This document shows, one piece after another, positions 9,555 to 18,838 of a stretch of 64,000 bases of DNA. Both the position numbers and the translations under genes were made by a program. This stretch comes from UMGS1370 sp046957575 (GTDB lineage: Bacteria > Bacillota > Clostridia > Lachnospirales > Lachnospiraceae): positions 1 through 64,000 of the forward strand of contig JBKUOG010000008.1 of assembly GCA_046957575.1 (NCBI GenBank), written 5' to 3'. Each line of letters begins with the position of its first letter. Positions within the stretch are counted from its first letter, which is position 1. The notes below the pieces were generated by a model. The model was not told the DNA's origin, searched no databases, and was given only the letters and a program-made list of their open reading frames with translations.

Positions 9555-10620
9555 TCTTTTTTCCTTCCCTGAGAGACAAAAGTTCCAAACGCAGGGCTTT
9601 TAGCAGTTCTTCTTCTGGAAGTTTTTTTACGATCTCTCCCTTTTTTATCAGAAGACCTTCGTTTATGCCTCCTGCAATACCCAGATCCGCTTCTTTTGCC
9701 TCACCCGGACCATTTACTGCACAGCCCATGACTGCAACTTTGACATCTAAATCATCAAATTCGGTTACCATGTTTTCTACCTGGTTTGCCAGCCCGATTA
9801 AGTCAATGCGAGTGCGCCCGCAGGTGGGGCAGGACACTACCTCAATCCCGCCTTTTCTAAGTCCCAGCGTCTTTAAAATCAGCTTGGCGCTCTTAATCTC
9901 TTCTACCGGATCGCCAGTCAGGGACACGCGGATGGTATCGCCGATTCCCTGATTTAAAATAATTCCCAGTCCAACGGCAGATTTAATATTACCAAAAGTC
10001 AGAGTTCCTGCCTCAGTAATTCCTACATGAAGAGGATAGTCTGTCTTTTCGGCAATCTGTTCATGGGCCTTTACACACATCATGACATCAGAAGACTTAA
10101 TGCTGATTACCAGATTGTCATATCCCATTTCCTCAATCATCCGTACTTTGTCTAAAGCGCTCTCAACAAGCCCCTCTGCCGTCACGCCGCCGTATTTTTC
10201 AATCAACGGTTTTTCCAGAGAACCGCTGTTTACCCCCACGCGGATAGGAATCTGGTACTCCTTTGCCTTATCTACAACTGCCCGGACCCTGTCTTTGGAG
10301 CCAATATTTCCTGGATTAATCCGAATTTTATCCGCCCCATGCTCGATGGCAGCGATTGCCAGACGGTAGTCAAAGTGAATATCTGCCACCAGAGGGATAT
10401 GAATCTGCTTTTTAATTTCTTTAATGGCCTGTGCATCTTCCATGGCAGGAACTGCCACCCGGATAATCTCACAGCCAGCTTTTTCCAGACGAAGAATCTG
10501 GTTAATTGTTGCATCTGCGTCTGCCGTCCTGGTATTGCACATAGACTGAATCAGAATCGGACTGCCGCCTCCAATTTCCCTGTCGCCAATTTTAACCTTT
10601 CTCGTATTTTCCCGAACCAT
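9535..10620 (-). CDS. ispG: 4-hydroxy-3-methylbut-2-en-1-yl diphosphate synthase
   Basis: The 361-residue protein matches IspG (GcpE) of the MEP isoprenoid pathway, which converts MEcPP to HMBPP using a [4Fe-4S] cluster. The cluster ligands are visible in SCPTCGRTRID and in the C-terminal VMGCAVNGPGEAKEADLG. The N-terminal TIM-barrel half begins with VKIGDREIGGGSPILIQSM. A strong TAGGAGGAAACC ribosome site precedes the ATG. It lies two genes from dxr, another enzyme of the same pathway, and overlaps polC. Confidence 0.97.
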   Translation of the reverse strand: MVRENTRKVKIGDREIGGGSPILIQSMCNTRTADADATINQILRLEKAGCEIIRVAVPAMEDAQAIKEIKKQIHIPLVADIHFDYRLAIAAIEHGADKIRINPGNIGSKDRVRAVVDKAKEYQIPIRVGVNSGSLEKPLIEKYGGVTAEGLVESALDKVRMIEEMGYDNLVISIKSSDVMMCVKAHEQIAEKTDYPLHVGITEAGTLTFGNIKSAVGLGIILNQGIGDTIRVSLTGDPVEEIKSAKLILKTLGLRKGGIEVVSCPTCGRTRIDLIGLANQVENMVTEFDDLDVKVAVMGCAVNGPGEAKEADLGIAGGINEGLLIKKGEIVKKLPEEELLKALRLELLSLREGKKNGKTVF

Positions 10621-10639
10621 CTGGTTTCCTCCTAAATGT

Positions 10640-11734
10640 TTACGTGAATATCAGGCTTTTGATATCCTGAAACAGTACAAAAATCATAAATACCATCAGC
10701 ACTGCCATGCCTGCTGCATGAACCATTCCTTCTTTTTCCGGATCAATGGGTTTGCCTCTTACCGCCTCGATCAGCAGGAAAAACAGTCTTCCGCCATCTA
10801 ATGCCGGTATAGGAAGAAGGTTCATAACTCCCAGGTTGGCGCTTAGAATAATGCTTAAGTTTAACAGGTTTAATAAGACTGTCTCAAATCCATACTGTCT
10901 GGCTTCGCTGACTGTTTCGCTAACTACGGATACGATTTTTACAGGACCGGACACATCATCTGCCTTGACCTGTCCCCGAAACAGCATACCCAGACTCTGA
11001 ATGGTAGCCTCAATCTGATATTTTACATTGTAAACCGCATATTTAACGGTCTCTCCCATGCTGGCTGCAGGCGTATAACCTGGGAAATAACATCCGACCA
11101 GGTAACTTCCGGATTCTGCTGAATACACAGGGGTAATTAGACGACTGTGGGCAACAGATTTACCACTTTCTTCCCTTTCCCATTCCAGCACATAACTTTT
11201 TCCTGGATGTACCGTCTGGTAAAGAAAAATATCCCGATAGTCTTCTACCGATTTTCCTGCAATCTTTGTGATCCTATCACCCTTTTGCAGTCCAGCTTCA
11301 TAAGCAGGACTTCCTGCTTCCACATCCATAACTACAGGAGGCATATATCCGACTTTTGCCACGACTGCCAGCGCACAGACAAATGCCAGCAAAAAGTTGG
11401 CAATCGGACCTGCCGCTACTACTGAGATCCTGGCAAAAACCGATTTATCAGCAAATCCCTTTCCCTTTGTATCCTCCTTGCTGACTCCCTCTGGAAGAAT
11501 CCCTGCATCATCTGCACTGTCAAATTCGCCTAACATCATACAGGAACCGCCAAAAGGCAAAATTTTCAAAGAGTACCGAGTTTCTCCCTTTACAAAACTA
11601 ATCAGCCTTGGCCCCATTCCAATGGAAAACTCCACCACATAGATCCCGTTTAATTTGGCCAGAATAAAATGTCCGAACTCGTGAATCAAAATAATCAGTC
11701 CGAACATAATGACTGCTGCTAAAATATTCAGCAA
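10640..11734 (-). CDS. rseP: RseP-type site-2 intramembrane metalloprotease
   Basis: This 364-residue M50 protease has the zinc motif HEFGH in the first transmembrane helix (LIHEFGHFILAKL), a central PDZ domain (about 130-200), and the third metal ligand in NLLPIPALDGGRLFF. It cleaves membrane-bound regulators such as anti-sigma factors within the bilayer. The start codon is TTG, with AGGTGG upstream inside the end of dxr, so the two genes are translationally coupled. Position between dxr and ispG is conserved in Firmicutes. Confidence 0.94.
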   Translation of the reverse strand: MLNILAAVIMFGLIILIHEFGHFILAKLNGIYVVEFSIGMGPRLISFVKGETRYSLKILPFGGSCMMLGEFDSADDAGILPEGVSKEDTKGKGFADKSVFARISVVAAGPIANFLLAFVCALAVVAKVGYMPPVVMDVEAGSPAYEAGLQKGDRITKIAGKSVEDYRDIFLYQTVHPGKSYVLEWEREESGKSVAHSRLITPVYSAESGSYLVGCYFPGYTPAASMGETVKYAVYNVKYQIEATIQSLGMLFRGQVKADDVSGPVKIVSVVSETVSEARQYGFETVLLNLLNLSIILSANLGVMNLLPIPALDGGRLFFLLIEAVRGKPIDPEKEGMVHAAGMAVLMVFMIFVLFQDIKSLIFT

Positions 11735-11735
11735 T

Positions 11736-12878
11736 TTACCACCTGCTTTCTATATATTCGTATGCTTCCTGCTCACAGTCCAAAATCTCTTCTACTGTGG
11801 GATTTTTAATAATTTTATGGCGCTCCATGGCACCCTCAATGAAATCCGTAATTGCCAGATAGGAAATCCTCCGGTTTAAAAATCCGGCCACTGCCAGTTC
11901 ATTAGCTGCATTAAAAATAGTCGGCATAGAGCCGCCTGCCCTTCCTGCCTCATAAGCCAGTTTCAGTCCTATGAAATTATCCGGATCCGGCGTCTCAAGG
12001 GTAAGCCCGGACAATTTTGTAAAATCCAGCCGGTCTCCAGGCAAATATCTTCTCTCCGGATAATACAGAGCATACTGGATGGGAAGCTTCATATCCGGAG
12101 TACCAAGCTGGGCCATCACAGAGCCATCTTCAAATTCCACCATAGAATGGATAATACTTTGGGGCTGAATTACTACCTGAATCTGATCCATAGCCACTCC
12201 AAACAGCCATTTTGCCTCCATGACTTCCAGCCCCTTATTGACCATGGTAGAAGAATCGATTGTAATCTTTTGCCCCATTGCCCAGTTAGGATGCTTTAGG
12301 GCATCTTCTACCTGAACCCCTGCCATCTGCTCTCTGGTCCACCCTCTGAAGGGGCCGCCGGAAGCAGTCAGCAAAATCTTATGAATCTGGTTGTTATTTT
12401 CTCCATTTAAACACTGAAAAATGGCTGCGTGTTCACTGTCTACCGGTAAAATCCGCACGCCTTTTTCCTTTGCCAGCGGGATAATAATATGACCGGCTGT
12501 AACCAGGGTTTCTTTATTAGCCAGTGCAATATCCTTTCCCGCCTCTATTGCGGCAATCGTAGGGCGGATCCCTATCATTCCAACCACTGCTGTCACCACA
12601 ATGTCCGCGTCAGTGTTTGCTGCCGCCTCTATTAAGCCATCCATACCCGACACTACTTTTACGTGCAAATCTTTTATACGCAGTTTTAAATCCTCTGCCT
12701 TTTCTTCTTGAAATACGCAGACGATCCGGGGAAGAAATTCCCGTACCTGTTTTTCCAGCAGTTCCACACTGCTGCCTGCCGCTAAAGCAGTTACCTGGAT
12801 ATCTTTATTGTTTCTTACTACCTCCAATGTCTGCGTGCCAATGGATCCTGTTGAGCCCAAAACCGCTATTTTTTTCAT
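11736..12878 (-). CDS. dxr: 1-deoxy-D-xylulose 5-phosphate reductoisomerase
   Basis: The 380-residue protein starts with the NADPH-binding LGSTGSIGTQTLEVV. It carries the family's KITIDSSTMVNKGLE stretch, where the acidic metal ligands and substrate loop sit. It catalyses the first committed MEP-pathway step, DXP to MEP. It is followed by rseP with no gap and belongs to the same operon as ispG. Confidence 0.97.
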   Translation of the reverse strand: MKKIAVLGSTGSIGTQTLEVVRNNKDIQVTALAAGSSVELLEKQVREFLPRIVCVFQEEKAEDLKLRIKDLHVKVVSGMDGLIEAAANTDADIVVTAVVGMIGIRPTIAAIEAGKDIALANKETLVTAGHIIIPLAKEKGVRILPVDSEHAAIFQCLNGENNNQIHKILLTASGGPFRGWTREQMAGVQVEDALKHPNWAMGQKITIDSSTMVNKGLEVMEAKWLFGVAMDQIQVVIQPQSIIHSMVEFEDGSVMAQLGTPDMKLPIQYALYYPERRYLPGDRLDFTKLSGLTLETPDPDNFIGLKLAYEAGRAGGSMPTIFNAANELAVAGFLNRRISYLAITDFIEGAMERHKIIKNPTVEEILDCEQEAYEYIESRW

Positions 12879-12898
12879 AACTGTCTCCTATCTATGTT

Positions 12899-13708
12899 TT
12901 AAAGCACTTTATCCAAAAACGACACTGCAAAAAAGATTGCCGGAGCCGTAAAAATCATGCTGTCAAACCGGTCTAGAATCCCGCCATGTCCAGGAATTAA
13001 GTGTCCATAATCCTTGATGTCGTGGTTGCGCTTAATGGCAGACGCCGCCAAATCTCCAATCTGGGAAATCACCGCTGCAATGGCGCAGGCCAGAGCGCAG
13101 GCTGCCTGGGGATTTACCAGATTTAGCATATTGTCTTTAAAAATACAGGAATATAAAAATCCCAAAAGGGCAGCTCCTGCTACGCCTCCAACTGCCCCTT
13201 CAATAGACTTTTTCGGACTGAGTACCGGAGCCAGACGGTGTTTTCCCAACAACATGCCCACACAATATGCGCAGGTATCACAGCCCCAGGAACTGATAAA
13301 AATCAGCCACACTACATAATTTCCGTCCGGCATCTGTCTGGTCAGATACAAATAGGAGAGCATCACCGGCACATAAACCAATCCGAAGACTGCCCCTGTC
13401 ACCTCTTCTATCTTGTATTTTGGAAATGTAACTACATAAATTGTCATACAGACCATAAGAAATCCAATAAATACCAGCATCAGATACTCGGTATTGGAAA
13501 TCCACAGCAGGCCGAAATAAGACAGCGCAGCCAGATAGCCGGCAGCAGCCATCGGACTTTTTTCAATTTTCAAAGCCCGATATAGTTCAAATAACCCAAT
13601 AAGGGAAATGATTTCTGTTACCCCTAAAAGCAGGCCGTCTCCGGAACTTACAAAAATAAGAGAAAGTATTACCAGAACAATTCCGCTGATTAGACGCGTT
13701 CCAAACAT
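12899..13708 (-). CDS. cdsA: phosphatidate cytidylyltransferase
   Basis: The 269-residue protein is highly hydrophobic with about eight predicted transmembrane segments. It bears the CdsA signature near the C-terminus, LIPGHGGILDRFDSMIF, with the conserved acidic residues that bind metal and CTP. It makes CDP-diacylglycerol for phospholipid synthesis. It sits between uppS and dxr in the standard operon. Confidence 0.95.
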   Translation of the reverse strand: MFGTRLISGIVLVILSLIFVSSGDGLLLGVTEIISLIGLFELYRALKIEKSPMAAAGYLAALSYFGLLWISNTEYLMLVFIGFLMVCMTIYVVTFPKYKIEEVTGAVFGLVYVPVMLSYLYLTRQMPDGNYVVWLIFISSWGCDTCAYCVGMLLGKHRLAPVLSPKKSIEGAVGGVAGAALLGFLYSCIFKDNMLNLVNPQAACALACAIAAVISQIGDLAASAIKRNHDIKDYGHLIPGHGGILDRFDSMIFTAPAIFFAVSFLDKVL

Positions 13709-13728
13709 AATAACTCCTTTCCGCCTGC

Positions 13729-14454
13729 TTAACGGCCGCCAAACCGCCGTTCCCTTTTATTATACGCTGCAATGGCTTTTTCTAATTCCTCTTTGCCAAA
13801 ATCCGGCCACAAACAGTCGGTCACATATATTTCCGTATAAGCGCACTGCCACAGCATATAATTGGACAGCCGGAGTTCTCCGCTGGTACGAATCAGCAGA
13901 TCCGGATCTGGCATCCCCGCTGTATCCAGATAGGATGCGAAGAAAGACTCATCGATCTCTTCCAGCTTTACAGTTCCCTCTGCACAGTCTTTTGCCAGTT
14001 TTTTCGCAGCCCTGGTGATTTCATCTCTGCCCCCATAATTCACTGCTATTACAAAAGTGAGGCCAGTATTATCTTTTGTCTCTTTCTCTAATCGATTGAT
14101 TCCTTCCACAATATCAGAATCAAATCTGTTTCTCTCACCAATCATTTTTACCCGGACATTGTGTTCCCCTGCAACCTTTAAAAGGCGGACCATATAATAA
14201 CGGAACAACTGCATCAGCGCCCCTACTTCTTCGCTGGAACGTTTCCAGTTTTCTGTAGAAAATCCGTATACAGTCAAATACCGAATCCCCATTCTGGCCG
14301 CCTGCTCCACAATACCCTCCAAAGTCTTGCATCCCTCTTTGTGCCCCATGGCTCTGGGAAATCCTCTCTTTTTGGCCCATCGGCCGTTTCCATCCAAAAT
14401 AATGGCCACATGCTCCGGTGTCGTCATGGTTTCTTTCTTTCCTGTATCTGGCAT
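13729..14454 (-). CDS. uppS: isoprenyl (undecaprenyl) diphosphate synthase
   Basis: The cis-prenyltransferase signature AIILDGNGRWAKKRG with the catalytic Asp is near the N-terminus, and RTSGELRLSNYMLWQ lies towards the C-terminus. The enzyme extends farnesyl diphosphate with IPP to give the C55 lipid carrier for cell-wall synthesis. The frame stays open to an ATG at 14481, but the ATG at 14454 has GAGGAG 5 nt upstream, so I prefer it, giving 241 residues. Confidence 0.95.
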   Translation of the reverse strand: MPDTGKKETMTTPEHVAIILDGNGRWAKKRGFPRAMGHKEGCKTLEGIVEQAARMGIRYLTVYGFSTENWKRSSEEVGALMQLFRYYMVRLLKVAGEHNVRVKMIGERNRFDSDIVEGINRLEKETKDNTGLTFVIAVNYGGRDEITRAAKKLAKDCAEGTVKLEEIDESFFASYLDTAGMPDPDLLIRTSGELRLSNYMLWQCAYTEIYVTDCLWPDFGKEELEKAIAAYNKRERRFGGR

Positions 14455-14542
14455 AACTGCTCCTCTCTCCCTTTCTTTCACGATAAGAAAGGGACTGCCG
14501 CTGAAATCTTCTTTTTTCCCTTTGCGGCAGCCCCATAACCAG

Positions 14543-15091
14543 TTAGACAGTCATAATCTCTTTTGTCTTTACTTCTACAGCTTTATCAATCTTCTCAACC
14601 ATCTTATCAGTCAGTTTCTGAATCTTATGTTCTAAATCCTGCTGTTCATCCTCTGAAATCTCGCCTGCCTTTTCTGCCTTTTTAAATACTTCATTGGCAT
14701 CCCGGCGGATATTGCGCAGAGCAACCTTTGCATTGTCGCCTTTTTTCTTTACATCCTTTGCCAGTTCCTTTCTGCGCTCTTCAGTCAGTTCCGGGAACAC
14801 TAAACGGATTACGCTTCCATCATTGGTTGGATTGATTCCCAGTTCAGAAGTCTGAATCGCCTTCTCAATGGACTTAATCAAACTTCTCTCCCATGGCTGA
14901 ATCACCAGCATACGAGGTTCCGGAACAGAAATGTTGCCCACCTGCTGCAGCGGAGTAGGTGTTCCGTAATAATCTACACGAATCTTGTCTAAGACATGGG
15001 GATTAGCCCGTCCTGCGCGAATGGTTCCAAACTCATGATTTAAGGAATCCAGGGTCTTATTCATCTTCTCTTCATATATTTTAATATCCAT
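14543..15091 (-). CDS. frr: ribosome recycling factor
   Basis: The 182-residue protein has the normal RRF length and its conserved segments: RAGRANPHVLDKIRVDYYG, PLQQVGNISVPEPRMLVIQPW and the C-terminal coiled-coil with EDEQQDLEHKIQKLTD. It splits post-termination ribosomes together with EF-G. It lies 13 bp downstream of pyrH, the usual partner. Confidence 0.97.
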   Translation of the reverse strand: MDIKIYEEKMNKTLDSLNHEFGTIRAGRANPHVLDKIRVDYYGTPTPLQQVGNISVPEPRMLVIQPWERSLIKSIEKAIQTSELGINPTNDGSVIRLVFPELTEERRKELAKDVKKKGDNAKVALRNIRRDANEVFKKAEKAGEISEDEQQDLEHKIQKLTDKMVEKIDKAVEVKTKEIMTV

Positions 15092-15104
15092 AAAATCCTC
15101 CTGA

Positions 15105-15806
15105 TTATGCGGTCACGATTGTGCCGTTAATTTTCCCCTGCATGGCCAGGGCAATACCGTCTTTTTCGTTGAGGCTGAATACAGCCATGGGCATTTTGTG
15201 TTCCATACACATAATGGATGCAGTCAAATCCACAACTGCCAGCTTCTTGTCAATCACTTCCTCAATGGAAATGGTATCGTATTTCTTTGCGTCTGGATTC
15301 AGTTTCGGATCGCTGTCATACACGCCGTCAATTGCCTTTGCCAGCAGAATGCAGTCTGCCTCCATCTCTATCGCGCGCAGCGCAATGCCCGTATCAGTAG
15401 AGAAATACGGATGTCCCGTACCGCCGGCAAAAAATACAACCATACCTCTTTCAAAATACTTATTTGCTCTGTCTTTTGAGAACAGTTTAGTCATGGAACC
15501 GCATTCAAAAGGGGTCAAAATCTGCGTCTGCATCCCTGCATTGCGGAAAATCTCCGAAACATAAATACAGTTCATCACAGTAGCCAGCATCCCAATCTGA
15601 TCCGCCTTGGTTCTGTCTATTGCTTCACTGGTACGTCCTCTCCAGAAGTTGCCACCGCCAATGACAATTCCCACCTGCACGCCTGCATCTGTGGAAAGTT
15701 TTACCTGTCTGGCTACCTCTTTTACCGTATCCTCGTCAAAACCTGTTTTTTTAGGACCAGCTAGGGCTTCGCCGCTCAATTTTAGAAACACACGTCTTGT
15801 CTTCAT
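15105..15806 (-). CDS. pyrH: UMP kinase
   Basis: The amino-acid-kinase family protein begins MKTRRVFLKLSGEALAG, has the glycine-rich GIVIGGGNFWRGR, and carries DLTASIMCMEHKMPMAVFSL near the end. It phosphorylates UMP to UDP. The open frame extends further upstream, but ATG 15806 aligns with the family start and has AGGAG 10 nt upstream, so the product is 233 residues. Confidence 0.96.
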   Translation of the reverse strand: MKTRRVFLKLSGEALAGPKKTGFDEDTVKEVARQVKLSTDAGVQVGIVIGGGNFWRGRTSEAIDRTKADQIGMLATVMNCIYVSEIFRNAGMQTQILTPFECGSMTKLFSKDRANKYFERGMVVFFAGGTGHPYFSTDTGIALRAIEMEADCILLAKAIDGVYDSDPKLNPDAKKYDTISIEEVIDKKLAVVDLTASIMCMEHKMPMAVFSLNEKDGIALAMQGKINGTIVTA

Positions 15807-15835
15807 CAAAATCGATCTCCTATTGTGTAATCTCC

Positions 15836-15866
15836 CGGTGCCAAGCACCGTATCTGCAAAGCAGAT
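15836..15866 (-). promoter_or_regulatory. two tandem small hairpins in the pyrH leader
   Basis: The pyrH 5' leader holds two adjacent perfect stem-loops: ATCTGC-TTT-GCAGAT followed by CGGTGC-TTG-GCACCG. Both have 6-bp stems and 3-nt loops and lie before the ribosome site. They may stabilise the 5' end or respond to a regulator; no known riboswitch is recognised. Confidence 0.5.
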
Positions 15867-15880
15867 GGACTTTTGCATTC

Positions 15881-15909
15881 ATTATAGCATACTTGTGCTG
15901 CTTTGGAAA
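15881..15909 (-). promoter_or_regulatory. pyrH promoter (extended -10)
   Basis: On the minus strand a TGC-TATAAT extended -10 box (-10 at 15881-15886) lies 17 nt from a weak -35 TTTCCA (15904-15909). It would start the pyrH-frr-uppS transcript about 70 nt before the ATG, so this operon need not depend on the rpsB-tsf promoter. Confidence 0.6.
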
Positions 15910-15920
15910 GACAGGATTCA

Positions 15921-15957
15921 AAAAAAGAAGGCCGCTTCCCAAATCCGGAAACGGCCT
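15921..15957 (-). terminator. Rho-independent terminator of the opp operon
   Basis: An 11-bp stem (AGGCCGTTTCC pairing with GGAAGCGGCCT, one wobble) is followed on the minus strand by CTTCTTTTTTT. It lies 21 bp after the oppA stop codon and before the pyrH promoter. Confidence 0.9.
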
Positions 15958-15978
15958 GCCAAAACTTTCTTATGAAGT

Positions 15979-17721
15979 TTATTTCTGAGTGGTGTAGCCA
16001 AAGAAGAAGAATCCAAGAGGAGTATAGTACATACCCTCAATGTCATCTGCCAGCATATATGGCTGTGTATAGAAGTACAGAGGAGCTAATACGCTGTCCT
16101 GACCAATCAGAATGTCTTCTGCTTTGTGGAATGCTTCCATACGCTCTTCTGGAACAGTAGTTGCCTTTGCTGCATCAATTAATGCATCGTACTCTGGGTT
16201 AGAATACTGGGCATCATTATTGCCGCCGTCGGTATACCACATATCTAAGAAGGAGCAGGCATCGTTGTAGTCAGCGATCCAGCCGTTACGTGCGATCTGG
16301 AACTGGCCCTGCTTACGGCTGTCTAAGAATACGTTCCAGTCCTGATTGCTCAGGGTAACGTTTACGCCCAAAACTTCCTGCCACATACTCTGTAATGCCT
16401 CACCGATTGCTTTGTGCTTGTCATCAGTGTTGAACATATACTCAACAGTTGGGAAGCCTTCGCCGTTTGGATAACCAGCATCTGCTAACAGAGCGCGTGC
16501 TTCTTCACAGTTCTTCTCATAGTCTTCTGCTGCTACGCTGTAGTAGTCGCCGCCAACGGTACGGAAATCGTCTCCGGTAGTATCTGCATCAAATACGCCA
16601 GATGGAACATAACCGGTTGCAGGAAGTTCACCGGTCTGGGTAACATTTTCTACGATGTAGTTTCTGTCAATTGCTAAGGAGAATGCCTTACGGATCTTCG
16701 GATCCTTGAATACTTCGTCCTCAGTGTTAAAGCATACATAGTAGCTTCCAATATAGTCTGCTACCTCAATTTCGCCGGAAGCTAAGTAGTTTGCAATCTC
16801 ATCTGTTGGGAAGCTGTTAATAAAGTCTAACTCGCCGCTGTTGTAGGCTGCTAACATAGCGTTTGCATCGTCTAACAGGGTAAACTTAATGCTGTCAGGA
16901 CCAAGTTTGTCATAATCGTAATAAGTCTCGCTCTTTTCCATATTGATATATGCATTGTGAGACCACTCCGTCATCTTATACGGACCATTGCCGATATAAG
17001 TTGCTGGATCATAAGTCCACTCTTCATTGCCTTCTACCATATCCTGACGAACTGGGAAGGTTGCCGGGAATGCCATGATCTGATCAAAGTATGGGCAGTC
17101 ATAAGATAATACGATTTCCAAAGTCTGATCGTCAATTGCCTTAATTGCTAAAGTATCTGGATCCGCTTCACCAGATGCAACTTCTGCATAGCCTTTTACC
17201 ATGTCAATCATGTAGCAGTAGTCTGCAGCAGTCTTTGGGTTAGCCAGACGTTTCCAGCTGTACTCAAAATCACCTGCAGTTACAGGCTTTCCGTCAGACC
17301 ACTGAATGCCTTCCCGCATCTTAAAGGTGTAAGTAACAGTGCCATCGTCATTTACTACCTTCTCGTAAGACTCTGCCTGGCCAGGAGCAGTTACTGCGTT
17401 GCCATTGCCATCATCAACCCACTTTACAAGGCCCTCAAATGCATGCTGAACCATGATGCCGCCGTCAATTGCGGTATTTAATGCAGGGTCAATACTCTGT
17501 GGCTCAGAAGCGATACAAACAGACAGGTTATACTCACCATTTGCAGTAGCCTCAGTGCTTTCTGCCGCTGCATCTTTGCTCTCTGCTGCGGTTGTCTCTG
17601 TGCTTTCTGCTGCTGTAGTAGCCGCAGTAGTAGCTGCGCTGTCGCTGCTGCCGCAAGCTGCTAAAGATGCAACCATTGCAGAAGCAAGAGCAAGAGACAT
17701 GATTTTCTTTGTCTTTCTCAT
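15979..17721 (-). CDS. oppA: oligopeptide ABC transporter substrate-binding lipoprotein
   Basis: The 580-residue protein is a family 5 extracellular solute-binding protein. It begins with a lipoprotein signal peptide ending in LAAC (Cys22), then a low-complexity Ser/Thr/Ala/Glu linker of about 40 residues, then the binding domain (SIDPALNTAIDGGIMVQHAFEGLV; RKAFSLAIDRNYIVENVTQ). It captures peptides outside the membrane for OppBCDF. It is the last gene of oppBCDFA, behind a small intercistronic hairpin, and has its own terminator. Confidence 0.93.
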   Translation of the reverse strand: MRKTKKIMSLALASAMVASLAACGSSDSAATTAATTAAESTETTAAESKDAAAESTEATANGEYNLSVCIASEPQSIDPALNTAIDGGIMVQHAFEGLVKWVDDGNGNAVTAPGQAESYEKVVNDDGTVTYTFKMREGIQWSDGKPVTAGDFEYSWKRLANPKTAADYCYMIDMVKGYAEVASGEADPDTLAIKAIDDQTLEIVLSYDCPYFDQIMAFPATFPVRQDMVEGNEEWTYDPATYIGNGPYKMTEWSHNAYINMEKSETYYDYDKLGPDSIKFTLLDDANAMLAAYNSGELDFINSFPTDEIANYLASGEIEVADYIGSYYVCFNTEDEVFKDPKIRKAFSLAIDRNYIVENVTQTGELPATGYVPSGVFDADTTGDDFRTVGGDYYSVAAEDYEKNCEEARALLADAGYPNGEGFPTVEYMFNTDDKHKAIGEALQSMWQEVLGVNVTLSNQDWNVFLDSRKQGQFQIARNGWIADYNDACSFLDMWYTDGGNNDAQYSNPEYDALIDAAKATTVPEERMEAFHKAEDILIGQDSVLAPLYFYTQPYMLADDIEGMYYTPLGFFFFGYTTQK

Positions 17722-17776
17722 AATTCTTCCTCCTTTTTTCTTATCCCCGAAAATTTTTCGTGAGATTCTATGACAA

Positions 17777-17793
17777 CGCCTCTTTAAGAGGCG
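17777..17793 (-). other. intercistronic hairpin between oppF and oppA
   Basis: CGCCTCTTTAAGAGGCG is an 8-bp inverted repeat around one central base, with no T tract following it. It lies between oppF and oppA. Such elements often protect or separate the abundant binding-protein message; that role is inferred. Confidence 0.5.
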
Positions 17794-17824
17794 CTGTTAC
17801 CTACTCTTATCCCGTCCCTGCTGT

Positions 17825-18838
17825 TTACTGATCCAGCAAATGGCAGGCTGCCCAGTGTCCAGGTGCGTGCTCTTTAAATTTCGGCATCTCCTGTCTGCAC
17901 TTTTCTGTTGCATATGGGCATCGGGTGTGGAAACGGCATCCGCTGGGCGGATTGATCGGGCTTGGAATATCTCCCTCCAATACAATCCGGCTGTGGCTGC
18001 GGCTAAGCTTTGGATCCGGAACCGGAACTGCTGACAGCAGCGTCTTAGTGTATGGATGGATTGGATTACGGTTTAATTCGTAACTTTCTCCTAATTCCAC
18101 TAAGGATCCTAAATACATAACGCCAATCCGGTTGGAAATATGGCGTACTACGGATAAATCATGAGCAATAAATAAATAGGTCAGGCCTAATTCTTCCTGC
18201 ATATCTTCCAGCATATTTACAACCTGAGACTGGATAGATACGTCTAACGCAGAAATCGGCTCATCGCAGACAATAAATTCTGGTTTTACAGCCAGGGCGC
18301 GGGCAATACCAACTCTCTGCTGCTGACCGCCGGAAAACTCATGAGGATAGCGGTTTGCGTGTTCGGTATTTAATCCTACGCGGCGCAGAAGTTCCTTAAT
18401 CATGTCGGTTCTGTCCTGCTTGCTGGCAGCAAGTTTATGAATATCAATGGCTTCACCGATAATCTCTCCCACTGTCATACGAGGGTCCAGAGATGCGGAC
18501 GGATCCTGGAAAATAATCTGCATTTTTCTTCTGTATGGCAGCATATTTACTGCCTGCAGCTTTCCTAATGGTTTTCCGTCTTCCCCAAGAGGATTGTCGT
18601 AAATCGGTGTCCCATCATAAATAATACTTCCGCCGGTCGGTTCGTGAAGACGGAGAACGGTTCTTCCCAATGTGGTTTTACCACATCCGGACTCTCCTAC
18701 CAGACCTAATGTCTCTCCTTTTTTAATAAAGAAAGATACATCCTGGACAGCCTGGACGCCAGGTCCCTTCATTCCCTTAATTGGAAAGTATTTTCTTAAA
18801 TTTTTAACCTCAAGGAGAATCTTCTCATCATGATTCAT
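17825..18838 (-). CDS. oppF: oligopeptide ABC transporter ATPase OppF
   Basis: The 337-residue ABC ATPase shows Walker A GESGCGKTTLGR, signature SGGQQQRVGIARAL, Walker B IVCDEPISALD and the H-loop IAHDLS. The C-terminal oligopeptide/dipeptide extension with RCPYATEKC supports an OppF/DppF role. Its start overlaps the oppD stop by 11 bp. Confidence 0.95.
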   Translation of the reverse strand: MNHDEKILLEVKNLRKYFPIKGMKGPGVQAVQDVSFFIKKGETLGLVGESGCGKTTLGRTVLRLHEPTGGSIIYDGTPIYDNPLGEDGKPLGKLQAVNMLPYRRKMQIIFQDPSASLDPRMTVGEIIGEAIDIHKLAASKQDRTDMIKELLRRVGLNTEHANRYPHEFSGGQQQRVGIARALAVKPEFIVCDEPISALDVSIQSQVVNMLEDMQEELGLTYLFIAHDLSVVRHISNRIGVMYLGSLVELGESYELNRNPIHPYTKTLLSAVPVPDPKLSRSHSRIVLEGDIPSPINPPSGCRFHTRCPYATEKCRQEMPKFKEHAPGHWAACHLLDQ